Positions 26,421-35,822 of a stretch of DNA of 64,000 nucleotides are shown here, piece by piece. Source of the stretch: GCA-002712045 sp028112705 (GTDB lineage Bacteria; Pseudomonadota; Alphaproteobacteria; Rhodobacterales; Rhodobacteraceae); NCBI GenBank assembly GCA_028112705.1, contig JAOGYN010000001.1:186001-250000 (forward strand). The letters are read 5' to 3'. A program made the position numbers and the translations under genes. Each line of letters opens with the position of its first letter. Positions within the stretch are counted from its first letter, which is position 1. The notes beneath the pieces were generated by a model. The model did not search any database. It saw nothing but the letters and a program-made list of their open reading frames with translations, and was not told where the DNA came from.

Positions 26421-27668
26421 TTAAAACATAATGATATTTAAAACATCATTAAACATCCAACATTCAATTGATGCAAATATAACTAAGCACCAAATTGGAA
26501 GTTTAGAGAAATGTATGAAGGTTAATAGTACCAGAACAGCGAAAAAATCATGTAGTGATAATATTCCATTTGTTGCAACTGGTGAATAAAAAGCAGCGAT
26601 CAGTATTCCAACTACCGCTGCATTAATACCTATAATAGCTTTCTTAAAAATCATTATTTTTCTTAATTCATCCCAAAATGGTAAAATGCCGATTACTAAC
26701 AAAAAGGAGGGAATAAAAATTGCACAAAGAGCTAGTAAACCTCCAACTACACCGTTGGGATAGGAGACAGATACAGTGCCCAGGTAAGCGGCGAAGGTGA
26801 AAAGTGGACCTGGCATTGCTTGAGCTGCTCCATAACCAGCTAAAAAAGCCTCATTTGTAACATATCCAGAGGAAACCATTTCAGTTTGCAATAGTGGCAA
26901 CACAACGTGTCCTCCACCGAACACTAATGATCCAGCTCTATAAAAACTGTCAATTAAAGATAGGAGTGGATTAGCAGAAAAATTTACTAAAATAGGAAGC
27001 AAAAATAGAAGTAGAATGAAAATAATCAATAATGTTAGGGCAAATCGTATTTTAACTAAATACTCAAATTTACGGTCCAGTTTAACTTCAGAAATTTCAA
27101 AAACTAATGAACCAATTATTCCACTTATTATAATAGCAATAAATTGAAATAATGGGGTAGGGGCCAAAATAATCAAAAACCCCACTATGACTGTGATTAA
27201 AAGGCATTTAATGTCCTTACAAAATGCTATACCCATTGTCCAAATAGCTTGTGCAACGATAGCTACAGCAAAAATTTTCAACCCGTGAATTATACCAAAA
27301 GGAATAACATCAGAATAAGATACGTAAATGTAACCAAAAAAAATTAATATAATCGCTGATGGCGTTGTAAACCCAAACCATGCAGCTAAGGCTCCATAAA
27401 AACCACCTTTTATATAGCCAATACTTAACCCAACTTGACTTGAAGATGGTCCGGGAAGAAACTGGCACAATGCCACAAGTTCTGAAAATAATTGGCTATC
27501 AAGCCACTTTCTTTTAATTACTAATTCTTGGTTAAAGAAACCTAGATGAGCAATGGGACCACCAAAAGAGGATAGTCCTAAACTCAAAAATACTAAAAAT
27601 ATTTCCAATGGCTTAGGTTTATTTGAGGTCTGATTTTCTTCATTCATAGATTTTGAACTTTTCACCAA
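26421..27668 (-). CDS. chrA: chromate transporter family protein ChrA (long form)
   Basis: 415-residue membrane protein of the CHR family with two homologous halves, each with several hydrophobic helices. Half one: 'SFGGPIAHLGFF' and 'QFLPGPSSSQVG'; half two: 'LVFGGGHVVLPLL' and 'AMPGPLFTFAAYLG'. These are the signature motifs of chromate/sulfate efflux antiporters. In marine bacteria such genes are frequent without chromate exposure, so the physiological anion is uncertain. No chrB regulator is next to it. Confidence 0.88.
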   Translation of the reverse strand: MVKSSKSMNEENQTSNKPKPLEIFLVFLSLGLSSFGGPIAHLGFFNQELVIKRKWLDSQLFSELVALCQFLPGPSSSQVGLSIGYIKGGFYGALAAWFGFTTPSAIILIFFGYIYVSYSDVIPFGIIHGLKIFAVAIVAQAIWTMGIAFCKDIKCLLITVIVGFLIILAPTPLFQFIAIIISGIIGSLVFEISEVKLDRKFEYLVKIRFALTLLIIFILLLFLLPILVNFSANPLLSLIDSFYRAGSLVFGGGHVVLPLLQTEMVSSGYVTNEAFLAGYGAAQAMPGPLFTFAAYLGTVSVSYPNGVVGGLLALCAIFIPSFLLVIGILPFWDELRKIMIFKKAIIGINAAVVGILIAAFYSPVATNGILSLHDFFAVLVLLTFIHFSKLPIWCLVIFASIECWMFNDVLNIIMF

Positions 27669-27732
27669 GACTTACACAATATCTTAAAGTAAACATGTAA
27701 CTTAATAAATTTAAAAAATAAAATGAATAAGT

Positions 27733-27766
27733 TTAAAGGGCGATACCTAATTGTAACGCCCTTTAA
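27733..27766 (-). terminator. 10-bp hairpin between two minus-strand genes
   Basis: Arms TTAAAGGGCG (27733-27742) and CGCCCTTTAA (27757-27766) are perfectly complementary around 14 bases. On the minus strand it follows the stop of the gene at 27772 directly and precedes chrA, with a T-containing tract afterwards, so it probably terminates the upstream transcript. Confidence 0.6.
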
Positions 27767-27771
27767 GAAAT

Positions 27772-28398
27772 TTAAATTGTTTGTAATACTCTTGATTTTT
27801 TAAGTGTACCCAATTCATCTGCTTTCATAACGAGAGATATAAACTCTTCATTTGCGGACATGTGGTCTAAGGTTTCTCCCCAATGATCTATTGATAAGAA
27901 CCTATATATTACTCTCATCATCTCGTGATCTTCACCATGTATAACTTGGCCAATCGCGACATCTACGTCCTTACTCCCCATCAATTTATTTAGTTGAGGA
28001 GCTAACTCCATAACGGCAGGCATATTGGAACGTGCCATTTGATAATCGCGGTGGACTGAAATTGGCCTTGGCGCGCTTGCAGGTTCACCAAAAATTAGTC
28101 GACCAACCCAAGGTCCTCTCATATCTGCCACTTGATCAGTTTGGGCTTTTTTTCTAAGCGCAACCATATCTGGATCTGCAGAAAATGCTTGAAACGACTT
28201 TGCCCCATCAGAAAAAGTTGGATACGCTCCATAAACATCCAGTGCGCCAGCGCCTGATCTATCTCCAGCTATAACTCTTGCAGCCCAGGCGCGCGCGCCA
28301 TGCTTAGTCATAATTGTAACTGCCTGTTTGCAGCGTTCTTCTGTCTCCGCAGCGCCACCAGGTAAAGGTGAGGCTTCTCTTACAGATATTATTGTCAT
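27772..28398 (-). CDS. protein of unknown function, probable duplicated ferredoxin-like alpha/beta-barrel
   Basis: 208-residue protein with no family I recognise. Two halves look alike in secondary structure: residues 1-105 ('AVTIMTKHGARAWAARVIAG', then 'VYGAYPTFSDGAKSF' and 'GRLIFG') and residues 110-208 ('LAPQLNKLMG', 'IGQVIHGEDHEMM', 'YRFLSIDHWGETLDHM'). This helix-strand-strand pattern is that of dimeric alpha-beta barrel (NIPSNAP or antibiotic-monooxygenase-like) domains in tandem. GGAACGACAATG-type leader with AAAGAAAGG upstream is present. GC looks higher than its neighbours. Confidence 0.65.
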   Translation of the reverse strand: MTIISVREASPLPGGAAETEERCKQAVTIMTKHGARAWAARVIAGDRSGAGALDVYGAYPTFSDGAKSFQAFSADPDMVALRKKAQTDQVADMRGPWVGRLIFGEPASAPRPISVHRDYQMARSNMPAVMELAPQLNKLMGSKDVDVAIGQVIHGEDHEMMRVIYRFLSIDHWGETLDHMSANEEFISLVMKADELGTLKKSRVLQTI

Positions 28399-28705
28399 TG
28401 TCGTTCCTTTCTTTAATAGTTAGTTTATTTAGACTTTTGCGTAATTTTTTTTTGAGCAATTTCATATTTTTTCTAATTGATTGTATATTTATAATCTGTG
28501 TAAAAATCATATGTACAAGTATAGTTATCTTTACCCTCATTATTAAACCAAAATTAATAATTTGAGTGATAAACATGTAAATAGAAAATATGGAGCACTA
28601 ATTATGACTTTTAATGCACATAATGCAACAATATAATATTTGACTAATTTATCTAGGTGTCAAAAAAATAGGCATTAAATTGAATAAGTAGAATGGTCCT
28701 AAACC
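28399..28705. other. AT-rich spacer, no gene recognised
   Basis: 307 bp between two minus-strand genes. Only very short or AT-driven frames occur on either strand. It should contain the promoter of the upstream-reading gene at 28398, but no clear -35/-10 pair was found. Confidence 0.5.
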
Positions 28706-29326
28706 TTAAGTAACTCCGATAATAACACCAACTGCCATCAATAACGCTCCAGAAATAATATTAGTTATTTTTATTGCTTTTGGTGATGACAAAAATGACC
28801 TAGCTTTAGCCAAAAATAAAATCATTAAAATGTTTCCTATCATAGGAACAACAAAGGAAGTACCAGAAATGATTACGATGTCAGTTAATCCGATTTCACT
28901 AAAATTAAAAAAACTAGGCAATAATGTTAGGTAAAACAGGGTAGCCTTTGGATTTGCAGTAACAGCTATAAATCCAGCCGAAAAACCGGCAAAAAAACCA
29001 GTTTTTGTAAGTTTACGATTAGCTTTAATATCCTTCCTACTAGCAAGAATAGTCTGGATACCCATAATCACCAGTATAATTGATGCTAAAAATCGAAATA
29101 ATATTAAAATATCTGAGTAGAAAGATATTAACAATCCAAGACCAAAATATACAGCAATTGGCCATAGAAGGTCTCCCAAGGAGACGCCAAGGACCAAAGA
29201 AAAGCCAGATTTAATACCACCTGATACAGTCCGCGCAATAATTGCAATCCATACAGGGCCAGGCGTAAGAAATAAAATGATAAGCGCACCAAAATAAAGA
29301 AGTAACTGTGCACTCGTTATTGTCAT
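28706..29326 (-). CDS. LysE/RhtB family exporter
   Basis: 206-residue membrane protein with six predicted hydrophobic helices. The 'FLTPGPVWIAIIART' motif close to the N-terminus and 'SGFSLVLGVSLGDLLW' are the LysE/RhtB hallmark; 'AVTANPKATLFYLTLLP' marks the fourth helix. Exports an amino acid or derivative, commonly homoserine/threonine in RhtB. It lies 37 bp after the aldehyde dehydrogenase gene on the same strand and may be co-transcribed. Confidence 0.87.
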   Translation of the reverse strand: MTITSAQLLLYFGALIILFLTPGPVWIAIIARTVSGGIKSGFSLVLGVSLGDLLWPIAVYFGLGLLISFYSDILILFRFLASIILVIMGIQTILASRKDIKANRKLTKTGFFAGFSAGFIAVTANPKATLFYLTLLPSFFNFSEIGLTDIVIISGTSFVVPMIGNILMILFLAKARSFLSSPKAIKITNIISGALLMAVGVIIGVT

Positions 29327-29363
29327 TTAAAAATCCTAATAAATTATAGGTGTGAACAAATGT

Positions 29364-30782
29364 CTAAAAATGTAGGGTTTTAATTTCTTGAAAATCCTCG
29401 AGACCCAATGTGCCACCCTCACGACCATTTCCAGATTGTTTATACCCGCCAAAAGGTGACCCATAGTTAAATCCACCACCATTAATATGGATTGCGCCAG
29501 CTCTAAGCTGAGAGGCCACTCTTTCTGCTTTTGATGCATCGCCAGTTTGTAAATAAGCGGCTAATCCATAAGGCGTGTCATTTGCTATTTCTATAGCCTC
29601 TGCCTCGGTCTCAAACGGAATTATAACAAGTACTGGTCCAAATATTTCTTCTTGAGCAATTCTCATATTGTTTTTTACGTCTTTAAAAATAGTTGGCTTT
29701 ACGTACCAGCCGTTTTCAAGACCATCTGGTTTACCCAGGCCACCAACTAATAGATCAGCTTCGCCAATGCCTATATCAATCATGTTTTGAACGCGATCAA
29801 ATTGAATTTTGTCAAATAACGGACCAAGATGATCTCCTTCTCTGGTGGGATCTCCAACTTCTTGATTTTCAGCCGTCTTTTTTGCAATTTTTAAAACCTC
29901 ATCGTAACAGGACCTCTCAACCAAAAGTCGGGTAGGGGCGTCACACGACTGACCTGTATTGAAAAAACATTCTAAAACTGATCCAGAAACACGGTCTTCT
30001 AAATCACAATCAGCAAATATTAGGTTTGGCGATTTACCACCTAGCTCCAAAGTTACCCTTTTTACTGTATCAGCAGAATCCTTAGTTACAGAAGTGCCAG
30101 CTCGCGTTGAGCCAGTAAATGACATCATTTGCACATCTGGATGACGGGACATTGCTGATCCAACTGTTGGACCATCGCCATGTACCAAATTAAAAGACCC
30201 CTTTGGAAACCCAGCTGCGTCGATAAATTCAGCGTAAAGTGTGGCAGATAAAGGGGTATGTTCAGATGGCTTTAAGACACAGGTACTTCCAGCGGCAAGA
30301 GCTGGTATTACTTTTAAAGCTATTTGATTAATGGGCCAATTCCACGGAGTAATCAAACCACAGACACCAATAGGTTCTCGCACTATCGTGTCACCATTAC
30401 TTAGTTCTTCCCGTTCTTTAGAGTTTTCAAGCGCCTCAATAAATCCTTCTAAATGGCCAACCCCAGCATCTGCCTGAGCCTCCCTAGACATTGTTATTGG
30501 CGCGCCCATTTCAGTTGTAATTGCCTGAGCCAATTCCTCAAATCGTTCTTTAGTTATTTTAAGTAGATTGTTTAACAACTTTAAGCGATCTTCTTTAGTA
30601 GTTTTTGAGTATGTCTTAAAAGCTTCTTTTGCTGCAGCTACGGCTTTATCAACGTCAAGTTGGTTCCCTAAAATAATTGTACCTACCTGACTGTTATTAG
30701 CAGGATTTAGGACAGGAAACTCAATTTTTGAGTTAGGAGTTACCCATTTACCATTGATATAAAACTGTTTTAAATTGCTCAT
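29364..30782 (-). CDS. NAD(P)-dependent aldehyde dehydrogenase
   Basis: 472-residue enzyme of the ALDH superfamily. The general base Glu is in 'VTLELGGKSPNLIF', the catalytic Cys in 'FFNTGQSCDAPTRLLV', the oxyanion Asn in 'TPWNWPINQ' and the C-terminal 'EEIFGPVLVIIPF' are intact, so it should be active. Substrate cannot be assigned; the sequence resembles the broad 'ALDH family 9/phenylacetaldehyde' region more than semialdehyde dehydrogenases. Likely first gene of a pair with the LysE exporter. Confidence 0.9.
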   Translation of the reverse strand: MSNLKQFYINGKWVTPNSKIEFPVLNPANNSQVGTIILGNQLDVDKAVAAAKEAFKTYSKTTKEDRLKLLNNLLKITKERFEELAQAITTEMGAPITMSREAQADAGVGHLEGFIEALENSKEREELSNGDTIVREPIGVCGLITPWNWPINQIALKVIPALAAGSTCVLKPSEHTPLSATLYAEFIDAAGFPKGSFNLVHGDGPTVGSAMSRHPDVQMMSFTGSTRAGTSVTKDSADTVKRVTLELGGKSPNLIFADCDLEDRVSGSVLECFFNTGQSCDAPTRLLVERSCYDEVLKIAKKTAENQEVGDPTREGDHLGPLFDKIQFDRVQNMIDIGIGEADLLVGGLGKPDGLENGWYVKPTIFKDVKNNMRIAQEEIFGPVLVIIPFETEAEAIEIANDTPYGLAAYLQTGDASKAERVASQLRAGAIHINGGGFNYGSPFGGYKQSGNGREGGTLGLEDFQEIKTLHF

Positions 30783-30822
30783 TACTTTTCCTTATGCTTA
30801 AATCTTAAATTAATGATTTGGA

Positions 30823-32481
30823 TTATCCATGTTGAAGACGACAAAAACATGATGCTTTAATTGGAACATCTACTCGACCCATAGCTAGACCTAAATTTTG
30901 AGAAATCAAACCCAACTCTATTTGCTTATCTTGACGTTTCAAACACTCGGCTAATCCGTGGAGGCTCCAGACATTATTGGGATGCCGTCTTGCCCTTATA
31001 AGAGAACTATCAAAGCCAAGATCTGCCTTATATACCATTTCAGCTTTTTCGATTTCTCCTTGCTCAAGAAGCAAGGCACCTAACGCATGTCGTGCAGGCT
31101 GCATCCATCCCCATGGCTCATCATAGGGTAGCGTGTCTTCGTTTTTGATTGCTTGATTTAAATGTTTAAAGGCTACTTCAAAATTGTTTTTACGATATTC
31201 AATTTCACCATTAAGCATTGCATCTGCGATTTTTAATAAATCAATGCATTTATTATTAAACATTACCCTTTCATCAGGTATCTTACTGAAGGCTTCTTTG
31301 AAATTCTTCTGCTCTTCTATTGCGAACGCCACATCACCAAGGGCTGCAAATGCCAAAGCCCTAGCATACCTGTAAATTGCTGTGGTGACTAAGAATAAAT
31401 CAGGATCATCTGGAGCCTTTAAATCAATAATTTCCTGCCACTTTCCGAATCTAATTAGTGCATGGTATTTTAAACCATAATAACCCTCATATAAATTTGC
31501 CATTGGAGGACTTTTGATGCGTATTAAATCATTTGGCACTAGCTCATCAAACTGTTTTATTGCGTCCATTGATGAAGAATAATTCCCCATAAACATAGCA
31601 CCATAAAGTTTAAAATGAATATTGTGTATTACGGAACCAGCAAATAAATTAAGGTTTCCATCACGCGCAATAACTTTCTTATCTGACTCAATCGCCTCTG
31701 AGTTTCTTTCGACAACATCATTGTAATTTCCACATTGGAAATCAATATGCGTCGGCATATGCAATAAGTGACCGCAATCAGGGACTAATGTTCGCATTAT
31801 ATCACCGGCTCGCAGTGCCACCTCAGGTGTGGGAGACATCTCCATTACATGAATATAATAGTGAAGCAATCCAGCATGTGGGTGAGTACCTTTGAATTCC
31901 ACATTAGCAATTGCTTTCTCCAATACATCTTTTGCTTCTAGCGTAGAAGCGCCATCTGTAGGTTTTCCTGAATTTAGATCCCATAATTTCCAGGGTGTTC
32001 TCGATATGACAGCCTCTGCTAATAGTGCGCTTACATCTGGATCCTCTGGATATTTTTTCAGCACGATTCTCATCGCATCAGCATATGCATTAGTCCAAAC
32101 ATCAAAATTTTCAGGAACCGCACTAGAGGGATGTCTCATTGAAAGGGCATTAATTAAGTCTTTTTCCATTTGGGTCACATCAGGGCTTAGCTCAAGGGCC
32201 TTCTGTGATGCATTAAAACATTCAACTAAGACTGACGGGAGCTCAATTTCGTCTAGCTGATGCCACATTCTATTATATTCAGGTCCAACTGAGTAAGCCA
32301 CGCCCCACCAGGCCATTGCGCATTCAGGATCTGCCTTAACTGCTTCCTTAAAGCAGGTAACTGCCTCTTCCCAATGAAAACCATAAGCCCAAATTAGACC
32401 TCTATCAAACCAAAGTTGAGCTTCACCCGACTTAGTAGTCACTTTATAGCTATAAGTACCTGTGTTAAAATTATACGACAT
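30823..32481 (-). CDS. tetratricopeptide repeat protein
   Basis: 552-residue helical protein with repeated TPR units: 'AYGFHWEEAVTCFKEAVKAD' at residues about 30-50, further repeats in the middle and 'EQGEIEKAEMVYKADLGFD' near residue 490. A His/Cys-rich stretch ('GTHPHAGLLHYYIHVMEM', 'CGHLLHMPTHIDFQCG') is notable and resembles proteins annotated only as TPR-containing in environmental genomes. No signal peptide or membrane helix. Its promoter region contains a 16-bp palindrome at 32558. Function unknown. Confidence 0.78.
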   Translation of the reverse strand: MSYNFNTGTYSYKVTTKSGEAQLWFDRGLIWAYGFHWEEAVTCFKEAVKADPECAMAWWGVAYSVGPEYNRMWHQLDEIELPSVLVECFNASQKALELSPDVTQMEKDLINALSMRHPSSAVPENFDVWTNAYADAMRIVLKKYPEDPDVSALLAEAVISRTPWKLWDLNSGKPTDGASTLEAKDVLEKAIANVEFKGTHPHAGLLHYYIHVMEMSPTPEVALRAGDIMRTLVPDCGHLLHMPTHIDFQCGNYNDVVERNSEAIESDKKVIARDGNLNLFAGSVIHNIHFKLYGAMFMGNYSSSMDAIKQFDELVPNDLIRIKSPPMANLYEGYYGLKYHALIRFGKWQEIIDLKAPDDPDLFLVTTAIYRYARALAFAALGDVAFAIEEQKNFKEAFSKIPDERVMFNNKCIDLLKIADAMLNGEIEYRKNNFEVAFKHLNQAIKNEDTLPYDEPWGWMQPARHALGALLLEQGEIEKAEMVYKADLGFDSSLIRARRHPNNVWSLHGLAECLKRQDKQIELGLISQNLGLAMGRVDVPIKASCFCRLQHG

Positions 32482-32557
32482 TTAAATCCCTAGTTTAATT
32501 ATCATGATTAATATTTGATAACAGGCGAACTATCAGTCAGAAAAAACAATTGGTCAA

Positions 32558-32573
32558 ATGCAAAATTTTGCAT
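32558..32573. promoter_or_regulatory. 16-bp perfect palindrome upstream of the TPR gene (possible operator)
   Basis: ATGCAAAATTTTGCAT is its own reverse complement; flanking TCAAA and TTTGA extend the symmetry imperfectly. It sits 77 bp before the TPR gene start and just after the S-adenosylhomocysteinase-like gene on the same strand. It has no T-run, so a DNA-binding site for a dimeric regulator is more likely than a terminator. Confidence 0.4.
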
Positions 32574-32635
32574 ATTTTGATAATTTAAAACGAACTTGAT
32601 TGATAGGTGTTCATTTGAAAAAAGAAAAGTTAATC

Positions 32636-33802
32636 TTATCCAAAGTTAGCAACCATTAATTCAGCAATTCTATTGTTAATATTAAGAGGCACGCGCTGAG
32701 GACCATTTTTTAAGGTTTGAGGGGCTCTTGCAATTAGCTCTAAGCTAAGGGCTTGAAGCATAAACCCAAGATCCATCGCCTCTATTGAATTGCCCTTTGG
32801 TTCTGTTCCAGCCAATTGAATCATCTGACCACCGGCCAGTAATATTAGCTTTCGGCCATTAGGTAATTCAAACTCTTCCAGATCTGGACCAATCCGAACA
32901 ATCTCAACCGAAAGTCCTCTAAGTGAATCTACATCAATCTCATTTGGGAAATGCCCACTATTTGCCAAGATTGCGCCATCAGGCATTAATAAAAATTGTT
33001 TAACACCTATTACTGCCTCACAAGATGTAGCCGTACAAAAAAACTGACCCCAAGATGATAAGTTTTCAATCGTATCAACTCGAAAACCATCCATAATTGC
33101 CTCTAATTTTTTAATAGGATCAATTTCCACAACCGATACTCTGCCACCAAATGATTTAATATATTGCGCCATTCCACGTCCACACCAACCATATCCAACG
33201 ATTACAAACCTTCGTCCGTTAATCATTAAATTAGTCATTCTCATGATGCTTTCGACATTTCCCTGGCCAACTGCATGTTTATTTTCAACAATTCTCTTGA
33301 GCGGGCTATCATTTATAACAATTATTGGAAAATTTACTTTACCATCAAACTTTGCACGTAATTTATCATCTCCAGAAGTTGTTTCTTCTGTCCCACCTAA
33401 AATTGTATCATCTAAATTATTTTTAATAGCAATTTCCACTAAGTCGGCTCCATTATCTAAAAGTAAGTCTGGCTTGGCACTAACTATCTTAGCAATATTG
33501 TTTAAATGCTGTTTCACCTTTGTGTTTCGGTGACCATAAATCGTCATTCCCCAAGATTTTAAAACCTCTACTATGTCATCTTGAGTACTTCCAAGATTTC
33601 CAGTACCTACTATTTTTGCACCACCAATCTTAAGGGTCTCCAATAGCACAGCAGTCTTTGGCTCAAGGTGCAAAGATACACCAATAGTTATATTATTGAA
33701 CGGCTTTTCTTGCTCAAACAAAAGTTGAATATTTCGTAAAAGCTGCATTCTAGAACGTATCCAATTAACACGTGCGTGTCCTTTTTCTAACAACTCACTC
33801 AT
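32636..33802 (-). CDS. S-adenosylhomocysteinase-like protein (divergent AHCY paralogue)
   Basis: About 388 residues, related along its full length to S-adenosylhomocysteine hydrolase. 'SLHLEPKTAVLLETL', 'STQDD', 'GGTEETTSG' and 'NDSPLKRIVENKHAVGQG' correspond to the substrate region; 'VIVGYGWCGRGMAQY' is the NAD-binding glycine motif. The active-site Lys and Asn of the 'TKxxxDN' region are kept but Asp is Glu, 'LDNGAD' replaces 'LDDGGD', and the C-terminal KxDxYRY tail that closes the neighbour's NAD site is missing. It may hydrolyse a related thioether nucleoside or have another role. The ATG at 33802 has AGAGGA upstream and is preferred over 33817. Divergent from a methyltransferase gene. 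Confidence 0.8.
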   Translation of the reverse strand: MSELLEKGHARVNWIRSRMQLLRNIQLLFEQEKPFNNITIGVSLHLEPKTAVLLETLKIGGAKIVGTGNLGSTQDDIVEVLKSWGMTIYGHRNTKVKQHLNNIAKIVSAKPDLLLDNGADLVEIAIKNNLDDTILGGTEETTSGDDKLRAKFDGKVNFPIIVINDSPLKRIVENKHAVGQGNVESIMRMTNLMINGRRFVIVGYGWCGRGMAQYIKSFGGRVSVVEIDPIKKLEAIMDGFRVDTIENLSSWGQFFCTATSCEAVIGVKQFLLMPDGAILANSGHFPNEIDVDSLRGLSVEIVRIGPDLEEFELPNGRKLILLAGGQMIQLAGTEPKGNSIEAMDLGFMLQALSLELIARAPQTLKNGPQRVPLNINNRIAELMVANFG

Positions 33803-33918
33803 AAAGGTTCCTCTCAATCATTCTTTTATAAATTTCAATTATGAATTACCTTTGCTAAGATTATCAAAGACAACCAAAGTAAAATATTCAATTATAGCAA
33901 ACAAGAAATTAAATTATC

Positions 33919-34542
33919 ATGAGAAAAGCAACAGGAAAGTTAGCCAAAGTTAGCGGAAAGAATGCTAAAGTTGATTCTAAGCTCTTATATGATGAGTGGG
34001 CAAATGATTATGACAACGATTTAATAAATGAATACGGCTACATTGCACCTAAGTTAACGGTCGATAAATTTAAAGCCTTAGTTCTCAAAAAAAACTTAAA
34101 GATAATAGATGTGGGTTGCGGCACAGGTCTCGTGGGACAAGCGCTTTATGAACATGGATACAAAAATATTGATGGGTACGATATATCACCTGAGATGCTA
34201 AAAATTGCCAAACAATCTAAATTCTATAAAGAGTTAAGGCAAATTGATCTTAATGATAAACCCACCAATCTTCCTAAAAATTATGATGTTTTGATTTGTG
34301 TTGGAAGCTTTGGCTACGGGGCACTTGGACCAATCGCGATAAGACACTTAATTGGTCTTGTTAGGTCTGGTGGTTTGTTATTCATTTTTATGAATGCAGA
34401 ACCCTTCAAATCACAAAATTACCAAAAACATATTTCCGCGCTTGAGGCACAGTCCTTGTGGTCAGTTAATTCTATTGATGATTATAATTATATGAGTAAA
34501 TTAGACAGGCCTGGTAAGCTGATTATCGCAACAAAAAAATAA
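33919..34542 (+). CDS. class I SAM-dependent methyltransferase
   Basis: 207-residue Rossmann-fold methyltransferase. Motif I is 'IIDVGCGTGLVGQAL', followed by 'GYDISPEMLKIAK' (acidic end of strand 2) and 'YDVLICVGSFGYGAL' (motif IV region). The N-terminus is Lys-rich ('RKATGKLAKVSGKNAK'), which is unusual and may contact nucleic acid or be an extended start. Substrate unknown. Divergent from the S-adenosylhomocysteinase-like gene, which could process its by-product, and 19 bp before a DUF1330 gene. Confidence 0.85.
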   Translation: MRKATGKLAKVSGKNAKVDSKLLYDEWANDYDNDLINEYGYIAPKLTVDKFKALVLKKNLKIIDVGCGTGLVGQALYEHGYKNIDGYDISPEMLKIAKQSKFYKELRQIDLNDKPTNLPKNYDVLICVGSFGYGALGPIAIRHLIGLVRSGGLLFIFMNAEPFKSQNYQKHISALEAQSLWSVNSIDDYNYMSKLDRPGKLIIATKK

Positions 34543-34561
34543 TAAATAGATAGGAGAAAGA

Positions 34562-34855
34562 ATGTCAAAGGCATATGTTTTAGTTGATACAAAAATTTCT
34601 AATAATGAAAATTATGAGATTTATAAGAGTAAAGCCAAACCTATTGCAGAGAAATTTGGGGGGAAGTATCTCACACGGGGCGGTGAAATGGATGTCGTTC
34701 AAAGTGACTTATGGTCACCAACGCGCCTAGTTCTAGTAGAATTTCCATCCATAGAAAAAGCAAGAGCATTCCACAGTAGTGAAGATTATGCTGATGTGAA
34801 AAAAATAAGAATAGAAAATGCAGAATCAACATTAGTAATTCTGGAGGGTTTATGA
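34562..34855 (+). CDS. DUF1330 domain protein
   Basis: 97-residue single-domain protein of the dimeric alpha-beta barrel fold. The DUF1330 pattern 'AKPIAEKFGGKYLTRGG' followed by 'RLVLVEFPSIEKARAFHSSEDY' is clear. AGGAGAAAGA lies before the ATG. Homologues have unknown or weakly supported functions. It likely shares a transcript with the methyltransferase 19 bp upstream. A second member is at 40220. Confidence 0.88.
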   Translation: MSKAYVLVDTKISNNENYEIYKSKAKPIAEKFGGKYLTRGGEMDVVQSDLWSPTRLVLVEFPSIEKARAFHSSEDYADVKKIRIENAESTLVILEGL

Positions 34856-34865
34856 AAATAAAAGA

Positions 34866-35822
34866 TCAGGAGCTACTTAAATCCAAAAATAAACTTAGAG
34901 ATTTCGTTAACCGTTTGAATTCTAGTGCTGCCTGAACGCTCTCATCTCTGCATCTAATAAAACCATGGATTAATCCCTTACACTCAAAATACATGCAAGG
35001 TACGTTCTCATCGATGAAACGCTTTGCTAATATTTTTCCCTCATGCGCTAAAGGATCAAGTTCAGCAGAAACAATAAGGGCAGGGGGTAAACCTTCATAA
35101 CTTTCTTCAAATGCCGGCGCCACCAACGGATCCCGTGTGTCTAAATTATTTTCAAGATACGTATTCCAAATCCAAATCATTGAATCTTTGTCTAAAAATG
35201 GTGCATTGGCGTGTTTTATATAAGATGGATTATTGAAATCCAAATCAACGCAAGGATAAATGAGTAATTGGGACAAAGGTAATTTAAAACCTTCACTTCG
35301 CATCTTTAAGCATAGGGCCAAAGCTAAGTTACCACCTGCAGAGTCTCCACCAACAGCGATCTTATTTCCATCAACTGAGTACACTTCTGGGTGATTACAT
35401 ATTTCTTTATAAATCCAAGAGCATTGGTTTAGCGCAACTGGATATGGATGTTCAGGAGCCAAATCATACCCGATTGCTAAAACTGTGATATTACAGTCCA
35501 ATGCAATATCAACACATACTGCGTCATGTGAATTTAAGTCCCCAATAATCCAACCACCACCATGCATGTAAACTAACAATGGGCTTTCTTGTAAAGCGTT
35601 TATTGATCGATATATACGAGTTTTAACATCCCCATAATCAGTTTCAAATTTCTTTTCAGTGACCATTAAGTCTTTGGGACGCTTTAGTACCAACTCAGAC
35701 GCGCGCTTAGCCATTATATTTCTAAATTCAATTGGATCCTTATTTTCAGAAGTTGACTTTGTAACAAATTCTATTTCGCTCACAAAATTAATTAAAGACG
35801 GATCTAAACCAGCGTAACTCAT
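34866..35822 (-). CDS. alpha/beta hydrolase, hormone-sensitive-lipase family esterase
   Basis: 318-residue esterase/lipase-like hydrolase. The oxyanion-hole motif 'YMHGGGWIIGD', the nucleophile elbow 'VGGDSAGGNLALAL', an acid in 'SAELDPLAHEG' and the catalytic His in 'GLIHGFIR' make a complete HSL-family triad. Substrate unknown, most likely a short acyl ester. ATG at 35822 is preferred because GAGGTG lies seven bases upstream; the frame is open to 35864. It converges with the DUF1330 gene, 10 bp away. Confidence 0.88.
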   Translation of the reverse strand: MSYAGLDPSLINFVSEIEFVTKSTSENKDPIEFRNIMAKRASELVLKRPKDLMVTEKKFETDYGDVKTRIYRSINALQESPLLVYMHGGGWIIGDLNSHDAVCVDIALDCNITVLAIGYDLAPEHPYPVALNQCSWIYKEICNHPEVYSVDGNKIAVGGDSAGGNLALALCLKMRSEGFKLPLSQLLIYPCVDLDFNNPSYIKHANAPFLDKDSMIWIWNTYLENNLDTRDPLVAPAFEESYEGLPPALIVSAELDPLAHEGKILAKRFIDENVPCMYFECKGLIHGFIRCRDESVQAALEFKRLTKSLSLFLDLSSS

